NCBI GenBank assembly: GCA_000818945.1
Contig: KN805389.1
Location: forward strand, 287,723-351,722
Length of the DNA stretch: 64,000 nt
DNA from: Schizochytrium sp. CCTCC M209059
Taxonomy: Eukaryota; Sar; Bigyra; Thraustochytrida; Thraustochytriidae
Direction of reading: 5' to 3'
The notes under the pieces are model-generated. The model did not search any database. It was not told the DNA's origin and saw only the letters and a program-made list of their open reading frames with translations. The position numbers and the translations under genes were made by a program. Positions 1 to 11,600 of the stretch are shown piece by piece (within the stretch, counting starts at the first letter, position 1; every line of letters begins with the position of its first letter).

Positions 1-3000
1 AGCGCCTTCGCCTGCGCTTGTGCCCGTACCTTGTCCAGATTCTTTTAGATCGCGCATCGAGGAGTTGTGACCCGCATCGCTGTCGCCGTCACTTTCGGCA
101 ATATCAGACGCAAACATTTGAGTGCTCGCCTGTCGAGCAAGCGCGGCTCGACGGCCTTTGGCAAGCACCGGTTCAGCAAGAAGAGACTTCTGGCCCTGTA
201 CTGGAGAAGCCTGCTGCAAACGCGGGCGCGAAGCTTTCGACGGAGTCTGCGCATTTGTGCCCTCGCCCGTTGTTTCGATCGCTTTAGCAAATGAATCGTC
301 TTCGCTTCCTAGGTCGCTCGCCTTGCTGCCGTCCGAGCCACGCGACGATGCGTGCACAAGGGTGCCAGCGTCCCTTTCTTCGTTGGCTTCCAGAGGTACA
401 CCGGTGACAGGCTCGGGTGCCTGCAGCTCGTTTCCAGAACTTTGGGAGGAAGCCACTGAAGATGATGCAGAATGCGCGGCCGCCGTTGCAGCGGCCGCAA
501 ACGCCTTCTTACGAGCAGCATCCCTCTCAGCTTTGCCTCGAGCTCGCTCCATCATAGCCTCCATGGGTGACACAGCCAGCTCACCGAGAACGGACTTGAT
601 ATCGTGCATGGCCTGGCGGGTTGAGATAATATCATCGACGCTGTCCAGCGAAGAGCGCGGCGCTGGACAGGCACAAATGGCTACCAGATTTCTCCACACT
701 GGAGTGCCAGAGGCGGCAATCGTTTGAATTGCGTGCGAAGCATCCGTTGACAACCATGCGTGCAAGACGCTCATACACATGGATTTAAGTTCACTCCATA
801 CCAGATCCTGCTGCAAGGAAACGCTCCAGAAGCGTGTTGTGAACAGCTCCACACTTCGCAAGAGCCACGATGAACCTCGAAGCGAGGCAAAGAGATCCTG
901 GAATTCCTCGAGAAGGATCGTGATGGGTAATACCTTTTCTGCATCGCACTTGACCGGGATGCGGTACGCGTCCGAGTCCAAGATCACCATGCAGGAGGAG
1001 GTCTCGTTCGCATAACTGGAAATACTGCTTCGTGGCTCGAGGCCGCCAGCAAGAGCACCCATCTCATTCGGACGTGTCGCGCCAGTCACGCGTCGAGAAG
1101 ATCGAATCACGATACCGTATTCCTGATTGGGCTTCGACTCATTCCAGCCTGCGAGCCCGGAAGCGTCCGCTACAACCTTGACCCTGCATCCAGGGCGAAG
1201 CGTTGAGGGCGACGACATGTCGAGTACTGCAAGCGTGGTCCAAAATTCGTAAAGAACTTCTTGTGAGCAGTCGGGTGCGGTGCGCAAGTACTCTTCCGCA
1301 GCTGCACCAGCAGCACGCAAAATGGCGGGACGCCACGTTGACCGACCTTTGACGGCCAAATTCCGAAGCATACCCGCGCACTCGAGAGCGAGATCGGCTG
1401 ATAGCGCGGATGGAGTTCGGGGCTTGAGACTTAGCGCCCAACTACCAGCCACGCGAAACAGCCGCGGGGTCATGTCCGAAGCGTCGCAAAAAAGGAGCAG
1501 ACGCCATCCAAGTCGAATCGCGAGCTGTTGCACACGAGGAGAAGAACACGTGATGAGCGCGAGAATAAGATGCGAGGCGGGCGCATATTCTGCACTTGCA
1601 CGCCGAGGCGTATCGAGGTTTACGGCACGGAATGGCGCTTCCTCTGCGTTGGGGCTAGCAAAGAGTCCCGCAAACATGCGCATAATGCGACGGTTGCAAC
1701 AGAGACTGCCAAGGAGACACACAAAGCCGTGGCAAAGACGCTCGGCGCTTTCGTATCTTGGATCCATAGGATCCTGCATTGTCGTGACATGCTTGCTGAT
1801 TTCATGGTACATGGTCAGGGCAAGAAGACATTGTAGACCATCGAATCCAGCTTGCCAGTCCACTGAACCGTCGGTGGCTGCTGCACCGTCCTCCACAACG
1901 GCTTCGTCGTCGAGGTCATCGGAAAGCTCCATTTGCGAGGCCGATGCAGTGCCGTCTCCGCGCGGGGAGGTAAGTGGTGAATCCAGCCAGGGCGAGAAGA
2001 AGGCTTGCAGCGCAATGCGCGTGAATACCGACCACACACAGCCTTGAAGGTAAGGGTCATTGAAATCGGCGTTGATACGGTTCAGGAGAGCAATGAGCCG
2101 AGGCACAATGTGGAGGTCTTGTACCTCTTCATGATCGCACTCGCGGATAGAGATAATTTGCAAGACCTCGAGGACGAGAGCAATCTCGTCAACGCATTCG
2201 TTCTTCTCCGCCACGGCCAAGAGCATCTCCATAATATCCATTGACGCATGCTGAATGGCTTCCGCGTGGTCCGTCGGCATTTGGTAGTCGAGAGGATGAT
2301 GGCCGGCAACGCCCGCAGGACGAGGCATGGCTGCATAAATATCGCGCACTGCTGCAAGAACGGCATCGAGCGCGGCTTGCGGCGCGCCAATGGCCGGCGT
2401 GACGTCCGAGAGACTTTCTTGTTTGCTGAGCCGCTCGCCCCGCATGCTCGAAGCAACAGACAAGACGTTGCTGTTCTGCGCGACACCGAGGTCGCGCGTC
2501 GACGCACTTCGTAGACTTGACTCGCTCTGCTGGCGCTGCGCTCTCGCATGTATACGGAGTACGGAACGAAAGACGCTTTGTACAGAATCCAATGCAGCAA
2601 GACGGAATCGACTATGCCTGAACTTTGCCTTGAGGTAGAGTTCTAGGCTGTCGGGCTTGATGCCATCTGAGGCAGACGATTCAATAAAGTACTGAGCGTG
2701 CTTGAGCATCGGGCCAAAGTCAAAAGCGATCCGCTCGAACTGAGGTGCGTTGGAGAGTCTACCAGAAAGTCCAGAAATGCGGCCCGGGGTATCACGAGAC
2801 GATGTATCGTTACCCATCGACTCCTCGTCCGAGTCCGAAGCCTGCGACATGCTTATCGTAAGCATTGCCATGGCCCGCGAGTCCGCGTGCTGATTCAAAA
2901 GAATACGTGCTCGTGCCGCGACGTCAGCACAGATTTCCTGATAAGTCTGCGACTCCTCTACTTCATTCGTGTCGCTCATGTGGCCGACCTCGCAGCGCCA

Positions 3001-6000
3001 GCCTCCGTCATCTTCGGCAACGGCGGCATGCGTACAGCCCTCGTGCGCACAGATAATGCGCTGGTGGTCCCGATGCACGCTTATGATGGTGTGCGTTGCG
3101 CTCCAAGCAGCTTTCCAAATGTCAATGACCGGCTTGGGCAAAAGATTTACCTTTGCGTTCTGCTTGGTCGGCTCGAGATCCGCGAGTCCGTAAGCTGCGT
3201 CGTAGGCAAAGATGGCGAGACCCGTGTGTTTGAGATAAGCGGCGGCGCAAATGCGCACGACGTCCTCGAGCACAGCAGGTTTGCCCCGAGACTGCATGGT
3301 CATTGGGCGCATTTCGCTTCGAGAACTCACCAGCGCATGCAGAGCCTGGGCATCAGATTGGTGCACGGGCTGGGCGGGCGTTCGCGCCAAGTCCTGCAAA
3401 AACACTTCGACCGCCTCTTGATCGGCTGGGCTTGCTTGGGCAGGTCGCGAAAAAAGTTTCCCGCGCAAGAGTCTTTCCATTGGTTCATTGATGGTGCTTG
3501 AGAAATCAACAACGCGCATGCGCCCTCGCGCAAATGCGCACAACAAGACCGTGACAGTCGTTCGAATGTAGCCAGGGGTGTGACTCGCCTGCAAAAGATC
3601 CAAGAGCGGCGCATGGAGCCTTTCTGCGCCCTCGTGCCAATCTTTGAGCGAGACGAGACGCTCGATCAGCTCGCAGACAACATCTTCAATTAACCAGCGC
3701 CCATTTTCGGCCGCTTGGTCTTCTCCCGGGACGATGCCTTGGTCTGCAAGCCTTGAAATCTGGCTGGCCTGCCACCGAGACTCGGCCCCGTCGCCGTCGC
3801 CGTCGCGTCGCCATGACGCGGAGCCGAGCGAGGAGCGACCACGCGTACTACTTGTACTTGATCGCCGCCCGCGAGCCGCGCGATCAGATTCACCTTCGCG
3901 CGAACACTTTTGCAAGCAGGCACTGAAGATCTTATTGCAGTGGTCCAAAAGTACCTTTTCCACCTTGTCAGATCCGCTAGGCGTCAGAGGCGGGCCGGGT
4001 CGATCGTTGCGCTCGCGACGCGCCTTAAGGATGACAAGAAGACGAGAAATGAGGTCGTCCTGTAGACAGCGAAGCACCACCGCACTATCGACATCGTCAT
4101 TTTCTACAATGGAGTCGAGGAGAACCTGAAGGAGTTTGGCGCCCCCGGCTCGTGAAGACGCAGCTCCTGGCGATGATGAGGAAGCACCCGAGGATGCATC
4201 GACATGAGGGTTGGATAGCTGCCAAAGAGACAACTCCTGAGGCATGAACCCCCCCATCGCAAGTTCGTCTGCTATTGCTTGTGCGTCTTCGCGAAGGTCG
4301 GCGCGTACGGTTCGTTGTGGTTCATCACTCACGAGTAAACCGTGAACTCCGCGAGTGACAATGGCGCGTGTGTCAAGAATCCATTCTGCCACGCGGCCTG
4401 GTATACGCCCCTGCCATAGATTTGCCGTGCTCGAGCAGAGCGCAGCCTCGACATCCTCCAAAGGAATGACCTTGCGCTCGCGCGGGGAGGCGGTCGTTCC
4501 TGTGGTGATATCTAGCGAACGGAGGCTGCCTGTCTGCACGTCGAGCTTGTGGTAGCGCGCGGCGCTCGCCGCAGAGTCCACGGTGGCGCGACGCTCGGAT
4601 CGAGTCTTCCCCGCAGCCACAAAGGCCTTGGCAGCTCGCTGGATTGTCAATAGTGCTTGCGATCGCCTTTTGAGCAAGGTGCTGTTTGTCCCCGAGCTGT
4701 GTTCCCCAAGAACGGAGCGGACGCGGACGCGGTTCGACAGGGATTCCCGCCGCATGGTGCTTGAGGTGCGCGGTTGTCGAAGCGCGCCACTTCCGGCAGT
4801 CATGGAGTGGCGTAGATCAACCTGCTCGAGGTTGGAAGACTTGCGGCGAAGCAAGTCGTTGCTCGCTGGCCTCCGACCGACAAGGGCGCCAGCGCTGCGC
4901 TGCGCGTCAAAGACCCCGAGTACGCGGGCGAGGCGCTTGCGACCAGCGCCGACATCGCTCGAGGGCCGAGGGCAGTCCGCGCCCTCGCAGACCAAGTAGG
5001 AAATGGCTCGCTGTTCTTGAAAGGCCTCGGAAATGTGTTGGCGCAGGAGGAGTTTGCGCTTGTCCTTGGTTGGCTTCCAAAGCCGAGCAAGAAACCTACC
5101 CTCCTCCTGACTTGAACGGGACATGACCGCGAGATAGTTGGCAAAAATGCGCGATGCCAGCGTAGCTGAACCTTCCTCCTCCTCAATATCGCTGTCCCTA
5201 TCTCGAGCAGCTGACCTTGGCGTGTCGTTGGCGTTTCTTGACGTAGCGCCACCCGATAAATCGCGCGACGTGTCTACGCTGTACATGGAAGTTCTGGCAC
5301 CATCGATGGCTTCTTCATTCGGAGAACCGCTGTTGGTGCTGCCAGCATCCTCCCCGGACGTGCTACGTCCCATCGCTGCGGGGCTCTGAAGGTTTTTTGT
5401 TCCATTTTCCCCAGAGCAGCTTGAGCTATTCCGAATCAAGGATCTCGATTCCCCTGCGCTGGACAGACTTGATTTGGTTATCATCGCACTTGATTGTGAG
5501 CCTGCGCTCGGAAGGGTGTGCTGACTGCTCTTGACGTCGCCGGGTTCCGGCAAGTTGCCAAGAGCAACAACAAGAAGCGCATCTCCAAGCACCGCCAAGA
5601 GTTCGCGCACAGTATATGTTTCGAGACGCAGGACTGCAATCGTGGCCAGGTGGGCTCTCACAAGCTCGAGTGCGCCTCTAAAGGCGCGGTGATATATTTC
5701 ATGAGGCATGTTTGGCGGACTGTAGGCGTGAAGCTGTGTCATGAGCACGAGAATCTGCGCAAGAGGCGGCAAGAGATGCGCCTCGACTTGCAGAAAGTAC
5801 GGCATGCGCAGTCGAGCTGCAGAGAGCGCAGAGGTGTCACGGAGTCGTGCAGAATAGCTTACCGCCATGCTTCCCAGACCCAAAAGAATACGTAACGCTG
5901 CGTAGGCTGCCTGATCCGTGGTGGAATAAACGTCGGTATCCAGCCATGTAGGAGAGCCTTGGAGGTCGTTTTCCCCAAAACTCACGGCCTTGACAGCCGT

Positions 6001-7515
6001 TTGCAATCGCTCTAGGTAGATGGGGTCTGCAGTCTGGGGATCCTTTGACATGCACTCCTCGAGTGCCGGGCGCACGAGCTCCAGGAGACCCTCGAGGCTG
6101 CTCGGGGGAGGTTGATGTCTGTCATGCGCACGAATACTACCGCTACTTGAAGCGCGAACGTGCACATGGTTCGACCTCTTTGCGCTCTGCCCATCGTCCG
6201 TGTCTTGATCTTCGTCTTCCTGTCCCGAGTCCTCGTTCATGGACTCGTCTGACAGATCTTCTTCCGAATCCTCTTCTGCATCCTCTTCCGAGTCGCTGTC
6301 CGCTGCTTGGACGTTATTCAACATGGGTCGTGACAGGGAATTCAGCGCACGTCGACGCAAGAGATCCTTGTGAATTGGCTCAAACTCAGTCGAGGCGGAC
6401 ATGCTTTGAAGACGCGGACGTAAGGGAGCTTGCGCTGCAGTGGCCGCCGTCCGGTTCCAGCGTTTCTCCATGAGGACCCACACGAGCTCGCGCCCCGTTG
6501 CGTGGTTCAGAGGGATGTAGCATCCGACCGATAACATTTCCATCTGGCCCTCAAAAGAGGATAGGTATGCTGCGCGCTCTTTAGCGGCCTTTTCTCGTTG
6601 TTCCTCGATTCGACGAAAGTAGGCTTGCTCTTGTTTTTTGCGCAGCATGAAGGCTTGCTTGGCTTTGTGCCGAGCTGCGAGAGCCTCTTCTCGCTCCTTG
6701 CGGGCCTGGATCTCTGCTTGAGCCTCGGCAGTGCGATGCCGCAGCATGCCAGCGATGCCCTCGTGGCCATTTTCCTCGGCAAATGCAAAGGCGAGAGCAC
6801 CCTGACGCGTTCCACTCAGGGGATTGGCACCGTAGTTCAAGAGGAGTTCCACGCATTCTAGCGAGCCCACAAAGGCGGCAAACATGAGCGGCGTGGCCCC
6901 AGTCGTGTTCTCCACAACGTTGACGTCGGCGCCCCATTCCAAGAGGGCTTCTACAGTTCCTGCCTCACCGGCCCGAGCAGCGTAGGTGAGTGCGGTCCAC
7001 CCGTGCTGGGAGACGGCGTGTACGTCAGCACCGCTGTGCAGGAGAATCATGACGGCTTCGCGTCGCCCGGCCCACGCGGCGAGCATGAGGGCATTGCTGC
7101 CATTCTTGTCGGCGCAGGACAGATCTCTACCTGCGCGAATGTGATCGACAAGTTTGTCGATGTCACCATCGCACGCGGCCTGCAAGAAGTCATTCCTTGC
7201 GCGGTGCATGCGTCCTGCCCTGTACTTGACGATCTTGCGGGCGAGCGCAAATCCCGTGCCCCCCACGAGGCCCAAAGCGAGGAGGGCGGTTGCCCCGTAC
7301 GCAACGTTGCGCCAAGTCGGGGCAGAATAAGAGGATTCTGAGCCTAAGCGGCTTCTGTTGCCAGTGATGTTTCGGCTGCCGCTGGCATTACTGCCACTGC
7401 TGCCGCTGCCGCCGCCGCTGCCGCTGCCGCCCTCCGCGTTGCTGTTGGCGTGGACGTCGCGCATCTCCACGCCGCCTGAAACCCGCTGCGCTCCAACGTG
7501 TTCGCGCCCCGCCAT
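1..7515 (-). CDS. Giant ankyrin-repeat membrane-anchored protein (C-terminus off window)
   Basis: One reading frame stays open from an ATG at 7515 to the left edge, 2505 codons, and continues outside. An in-frame stop lies upstream near 7684 with no earlier ATG, so 7515 is the likely start. Residues 28-60 are Gly/Ser-rich. A hydrophobic helix (about 71-93) is probably a membrane anchor. Ankyrin repeats follow at about 105-235 (motifs GWTALTYAARAGEAGTVEALL and GATPLMFAAFVGSLECVELLL), then a charged coiled coil at about 250-305 and an acidic Glu/Asp/Ser stretch. The remaining roughly 2000 residues look alpha-helical, with Ser-rich linkers and a possible zinc-binding cluster (C-x4-C ... C-x3-H; CAHEGCTH ... 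WRCEVGH). Large ankyrin proteins of this build are often E3-ligase-like or scaffolds, but no catalytic domain is visible here, so function is unassigned. It is divergent from the metal ATPase gene. Confidence 0.85.
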   Translation of the reverse strand, partial: MAGREHVGAQRVSGGVEMRDVHANSNAEGGSGSGGGSGSSGSNASGSRNITGNRSRLGSESSYSAPTWRNVAYGATALLALGLVGGTGFALARKIVKYRAGRMHRARNDFLQAACDGDIDKLVDHIRAGRDLSCADKNGSNALMLAAWAGRREAVMILLHSGADVHAVSQHGWTALTYAARAGEAGTVEALLEWGADVNVVENTTGATPLMFAAFVGSLECVELLLNYGANPLSGTRQGALAFAFAEENGHEGIAGMLRHRTAEAQAEIQARKEREEALAARHKAKQAFMLRKKQEQAYFRRIEEQREKAAKERAAYLSSFEGQMEMLSVGCYIPLNHATGRELVWVLMEKRWNRTAATAAQAPLRPRLQSMSASTEFEPIHKDLLRRRALNSLSRPMLNNVQAADSDSEEDAEEDSEEDLSDESMNEDSGQEDEDQDTDDGQSAKRSNHVHVRASSSGSIRAHDRHQPPPSSLEGLLELVRPALEECMSKDPQTADPIYLERLQTAVKAVSFGENDLQGSPTWLDTDVYSTTDQAAYAALRILLGLGSMAVSYSARLRDTSALSAARLRMPYFLQVEAHLLPPLAQILVLMTQLHAYSPPNMPHEIYHRAFRGALELVRAHLATIAVLRLETYTVRELLAVLGDALLVVALGNLPEPGDVKSSQHTLPSAGSQSSAMITKSSLSSAGESRSLIRNSSSCSGENGTKNLQSPAAMGRSTSGEDAGSTNSGSPNEEAIDGARTSMYSVDTSRDLSGGATSRNANDTPRSAARDRDSDIEEEEGSATLASRIFANYLAVMSRSSQEEGRFLARLWKPTKDKRKLLLRQHISEAFQEQRAISYLVCEGADCPRPSSDVGAGRKRLARVLGVFDAQRSAGALVGRRPASNDLLRRKSSNLEQVDLRHSMTAGSGALRQPRTSSTMRRESLSNRVRVRSVLGEHSSGTNSTLLKRRSQALLTIQRAAKAFVAAGKTRSERRATVDSAASAARYHKLDVQTGSLRSLDITTGTTASPRERKVIPLEDVEAALCSSTANLWQGRIPGRVAEWILDTRAIVTRGVHGLLVSDEPQRTVRADLREDAQAIADELAMGGFMPQELSLWQLSNPHVDASSGASSSSPGAASSRAGGAKLLQVLLDSIVENDDVDSAVVLRCLQDDLISRLLVILKARRERNDRPGPPLTPSGSDKVEKVLLDHCNKIFSACLQKCSREGESDRAARGRRSSTSSTRGRSSLGSASWRRDGDGDGAESRWQASQISRLADQGIVPGEDQAAENGRWLIEDVVCELIERLVSLKDWHEGAERLHAPLLDLLQASHTPGYIRTTVTVLLCAFARGRMRVVDFSSTINEPMERLLRGKLFSRPAQASPADQEAVEVFLQDLARTPAQPVHQSDAQALHALVSSRSEMRPMTMQSRGKPAVLEDVVRICAAAYLKHTGLAIFAYDAAYGLADLEPTKQNAKVNLLPKPVIDIWKAAWSATHTIISVHRDHQRIICAHEGCTHAAVAEDDGGWRCEVGHMSDTNEVEESQTYQEICADVAARARILLNQHADSRAMAMLTISMSQASDSDEESMGNDTSSRDTPGRISGLSGRLSNAPQFERIAFDFGPMLKHAQYFIESSASDGIKPDSLELYLKAKFRHSRFRLAALDSVQSVFRSVLRIHARAQRQQSESSLRSASTRDLGVAQNSNVLSVASSMRGERLSKQESLSDVTPAIGAPQAALDAVLAAVRDIYAAMPRPAGVAGHHPLDYQMPTDHAEAIQHASMDIMEMLLAVAEKNECVDEIALVLEVLQIISIRECDHEEVQDLHIVPRLIALLNRINADFNDPYLQGCVWSVFTRIALQAFFSPWLDSPLTSPRGDGTASASQMELSDDLDDEAVVEDGAAATDGSVDWQAGFDGLQCLLALTMYHEISKHVTTMQDPMDPRYESAERLCHGFVCLLGSLCCNRRIMRMFAGLFASPNAEEAPFRAVNLDTPRRASAEYAPASHLILALITCSSPRVQQLAIRLGWRLLLFCDASDMTPRLFRVAGSWALSLKPRTPSALSADLALECAGMLRNLAVKGRSTWRPAILRAAGAAAEEYLRTAPDCSQEVLYEFWTTLAVLDMSSPSTLRPGCRVKVVADASGLAGWNESKPNQEYGIVIRSSRRVTGATRPNEMGALAGGLEPRSSISSYANETSSCMVILDSDAYRIPVKCDAEKVLPITILLEEFQDLFASLRGSSWLLRSVELFTTRFWSVSLQQDLVWSELKSMCMSVLHAWLSTDASHAIQTIAASGTPVWRNLVAICACPAPRSSLDSVDDIISTRQAMHDIKSVLGELAVSPMEAMMERARGKAERDAARKKAFAAAATAAAHSASSSVASSQSSGNELQAPEPVTGVPLEANEERDAGTLVHASSRGSDGSKASDLGSEDDSFAKAIETTGEGTNAQTPSKASRPRLQQASPVQGQKSLLAEPVLAKGRRAALARQASTQMFASDIAESDGDSDAGHNSSMRDLKESGQGTGTSAGEGA

Positions 7516-8615
7516 GACCGCCGTCTCGCGGGGCGCGCGGGTCCTCAAGAGAGCTGACGGGACCTGCTCGCGGTCGCGTGTTCCCTTCGCGGACCTGTCC
7601 GCGGACCCAGCGAGCTCCGCGGACCCGGCGCAGCAGTCTGCGCGCAGACGCTCTGCGACGATGATCCAAACGCAAATTGGTTGTTCAAAATTATAAAAAA
7701 AAAACGAGGAAAGGAAGGGAGGAAGGGAGGAAGGGAGGAAGGAAGGAAGACTTCGGCCATGTAGGCCAGCCAGCCAATACGTTCATTCGTGGAGCTTGCT
7801 TCTTGCGCCGCGAGCAGAGCGAACACTGCGCTGTTTGTGGACGATGCGAAGCCCTTTTGGCGCAAGACGTCGACAAGGCGTGAGCCTTCAATTACCCTCT
7901 TGCACACAGCATTGCTGCTGTCAGCCACGACTCATTCTCTTCTTTCTTTGACAGGCCAACACCGAGGAGAGAACCTCGACGTTGATTCGCATCGTTTTGC
8001 ATCCTTGTTCGACGGGCCTTATCAGGCTCAACCATTACACGTCCGTCCGCACTCGCAAGTCGTCGTCGTTACGGACAAATACGTATATCTCTGAAACGGG
8101 ACAGCGTGTCGTCGTTCGCGCTCGCCGGGGCATGCGGGCATTTATATCTCCGAAATGCGCGGGCACGGCGATTTACATCTCCGGCGTCTGTCTCATAATG
8201 ATCGAAACCCGCCTTCGAAGGTGTCCGTCCCATCGCGGCGATTTGCAACTCCGAGTCGCTTCGTGGTCGGCCAGAGAAATGCGCCAGCCGTGGCGAGGTC
8301 TCGGCCGGCCGAGCAGCCAAGCAAACCTGCATCCATCGTGCGTGCGTGCCGACCTAGCCTTCCCAGCCACGCAGCCCCGAGCACAGGGACTGAGCGTCTT
8401 TCTGCGGGTGCCGCCAGTGACTGACTGTCTGTCACCAGTGCCGTGAAGCGTCCCTGCGCGCTGGTCTCACGCGAGCGACTTCGACTCGTAGTACGCCAAG
8501 AGAAAGGCGCAGGACCAAAGTGGCTGCCAGCGGCGGCTCGGGAGACACGCGTAATTGAGACCGTGCGGAGCCTGCGCTGTCTTTTCGAAGCACGCGGGAG
8601 AGGTGAGCGAGCAAG
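7516..8615. other. Divergent intergenic region (shared 5' region)
   Basis: This 1.1 kb separates the divergent ankyrin and metal-ATPase genes and must hold both promoters and 5' leaders. It contains an A-run followed by a GGAA/GGGA purine tract. No convincing coding sequence or RNA gene was seen; short open frames on both strands lack recognisable domains. Confidence 0.6.
7693..7750. repeat. Poly-A plus (GGAAGGGA)n purine microsatellite
   Basis: An uninterrupted A-run (7693-7704) is followed by about 45 bp of GGAA/GGGA units on the plus strand. It lies about 190 bp upstream of the ankyrin gene start and reads as a pyrimidine tract in that gene's leader direction. Confidence 0.85.
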
Positions 8616-11600
8616 ATGAGCAAGAAGGGCGAGTCGTCGGCGAGCATGGCGTTTGCAGCCCGGCCTCTCGCTCCAGAAGAGCCTTCGGCCAGCGGAGGCG
8701 AGCACGAAGAGGATGAAGACCATGACAATGTCCATGATCATGGTCATGAACACAATGACGAGGACAAGAACGATCAAGGGTCCGACGGGTGCTGCAGCTC
8801 CTCCGCGAGAGAAAAGAGCTCTAGAGAAGAATGCAAGGATGAATGCTGCAAGTCCACAATCGGGGATGGTTGCCATGATCACTCGTGTGAAATCGCGCAG
8901 AAGAAGGCCTGCGTCGCAGATGCCGACCATGGGCCCGGTTGTTGCCGTGGCGACCAGCCATGTTTCGCCAAACAAGGTTTTGACGATGGACCCTGTTGTT
9001 CTCCTGGAGAGGAGTGTTGCGGCCAACCGGGACTCGGGAACATCATTTTCGGGGAAGATCTGGAAGAACCTCTGCTTGGTGCAAGTTCCGTGGACCAAGG
9101 TCTTAGCATGTGCGAGATTTACCTCCAACGTCTCTGCTGTAATGGCGAGGCCCTCATGGCGCAACGCACTGTGCTGCCACTTGCAGGTGTTCGGCATGTC
9201 CGCGTGGACGTGTCTGCAAAGTTGATGACGATCAAGTACAACCCACAAACGATCTCGCCGAGCACCATAGCTGCTTGTCTCAGGGGCAAGAGTCTCCGGC
9301 CAAAGATTATCCCGGCGGGCCAGACTGCGGCTGACGTCTCAGCTCGAGCCACGGTGACGAGCACATTTGCGATATCCAAGTTATGCTGCGCAAGCGAGAC
9401 GCAAACAATCTTCAAGGTTCTCGAACCCGTGGAGGGGATTGAGGCCATTCGCCCCAACGTGGTGCTGAAGAAGCTCGTTGTCAAACATGATCCGAGCCGA
9501 ATTTCGAGTGCCTTGATTTGCGAGCTTCTGAGCGGCGGCGGGCTTGGCGCAGAGATCCTTCGAGACGGTGGTGCCTCGCTCAACCGGGATCAAAACACAG
9601 ACTTTACCGCTTCTAGGGCGCGCGCCATACAGCTCTCTGTCAAGAGTCTTAATTCTGACGCCGACGCCAGAGAGATCGAACGCATGCTCGCCTCGCTTCC
9701 TGGCGTAAAGCAGGTCGAGGTCAACCTTATGGACAAGGAGATTAAGATTTCGGCCGAGTCGCCTGTTACTTCGGCCGAGGAAGTCTGCGAATGGCTCCAG
9801 GAACGCGGTATCGAGGCGACTATCGCAACCTTGTCACCTGTCCAGCAGCCCATGCGAGACGTATCCGGGTCGACGTACGGCTCAATTGTGGTGCCCATCG
9901 CAGGATCATTGCCTGAAATGGAACACAAAAAGCCAACGCTTTATACTCGAATGAAGACACTGAGTAGTCATTTGCCGCACTGGAATGTCCTGCTGGCTTT
10001 TGTTTGCTGGATCGTCTCGTTGTGCCACTACGCGCCGAATCTTGAAATGATCAAGCTCGTTGGCTTAGTATCAGTGGCTCTCTGCTTGCCATCCATTGCA
10101 ATCGCTGCGGTGAAGCGTCTCCGCCATGGTGTGCTGGACATCAACATGCTCATGAGTCTTGCCGTTGTAGGCGCCATCGCGATTGGAGACTACCCCGAGG
10201 CCGCCGCTGTGGTCACGCTGTTTTCACTGAGCGAGTGGCTGCAGTCTCTTGCGAGCTCGCGTGTCCGCGTTGCGATGAATGCCTTACTGGAGCTTGCCCC
10301 GGAGGTCGCGCTTCTCGCAGAGCCAATTGCAGGGGTTGGTTCTGTTGGTGAACAGGTCGGGGTGGAAGCTGTCCCGGTCGGTGCTCGACTTGGGGTTCGC
10401 GCAGGCGACAAGTTCCCCATGGACGGCCGTCTTGTAGCTGGAGCTGCCGAGACGCACGCCAACGAAAGCAATCTCACGGGCGAGTCCCGCCCCGTCCGCA
10501 AAGGCCCAGGCGACGAGGTGTCGGCGGGAACAATTAATCTCGACACGTATGTGGAGATGATTGTATCCCGCGAGCACGAAGACTCTACTGTTGCGCGCAT
10601 GGTGCGTCTCGTGGAGGAGGCGGCTTCCGCACGGGCTCCGACACAACAGCTCATTGAGAAGATTGCGCGCATTTACACGCCCATCACATTTATCGTGGCA
10701 GTCCTGCTCGCGACGGTGCCGTGGGCAATCAGTAATGAGGAGGGGCGCAAATACTCGAACATTGCTTTGGTCTTTCTCGTCGTGGCCTGTCCCTGCGCAC
10801 TGGTCATTTCCACTCCCATGGCATATGTGTGCGGTCTGGCGCAAGCTGCACAAGAAGGCATTCTTGTACGTGGCGGAGCTCACCTCGAAACCCTGGGACG
10901 TCTCAAGACAATGGCCATGGATAAGACGGGCACGCTTACGCAGGGAAAGTTTGAGGTGCTGAATGTCGTTGTCAACAGTGGTGGTCCCTTTTCGCAGGCG
11001 GAAACGCTCGCACTCGTTCGTGAGGCGGAAGCGCAGTCTTCACACCCAATTGCTCTTGCTCTTCTTCGTACTGCGGCGTCTTCGAAATCGCAGGGCGGGG
11101 ACACCTCACTTCCATGGCGTCTTGTGCAGACGGAGCTGCTTCCGGGTCAGGGCCTTTCGGCGCGATTCGAGGCCGTGAACGCCGCTCCCGAGGTCGCCCA
11201 AGCGCTGACGCTTCTCGTTGGAAATCGAACATTGGCCGCAGCGCGTGCCTGGCCATCAAAGAGCGAAAATTTGGCAGCCGGTTTCGCAGAAGCCGAAGCA
11301 CGAGGCCATACGGCCATTTGGGTAGGGACGGAAGAGGATGGTCCCATTGCTTTCGTTTCGCTCGGGGATAAGGTGCGGCCAGAATCAAAAGGGGCGGTCG
11401 CTGCGCTCCATCAGCGCGGCGTCGAGGTTGTCATGCTCACCGGTGATAACGAAGGTGCAGCTCGCGCTATTTCCGAGGATCTTGGCGTCGACAAGTACTT
11501 TGCCGGTTTGCGTCCAGAAGACAAGGTGGCCCGTCTGCATGCTCTGGCAGGGATCAAAGGAATGGTCGGAGACGGTGTCAACGATGCGCCAAGTCTTGCT

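Noticed and set aside
8193..9248. 351-codon minus-strand frame across the ATPase promoter and N-terminus
   Set aside because: The opposite strand encodes a clear P1B ATPase; the antisense translation is low-complexity and unrelated to any family.
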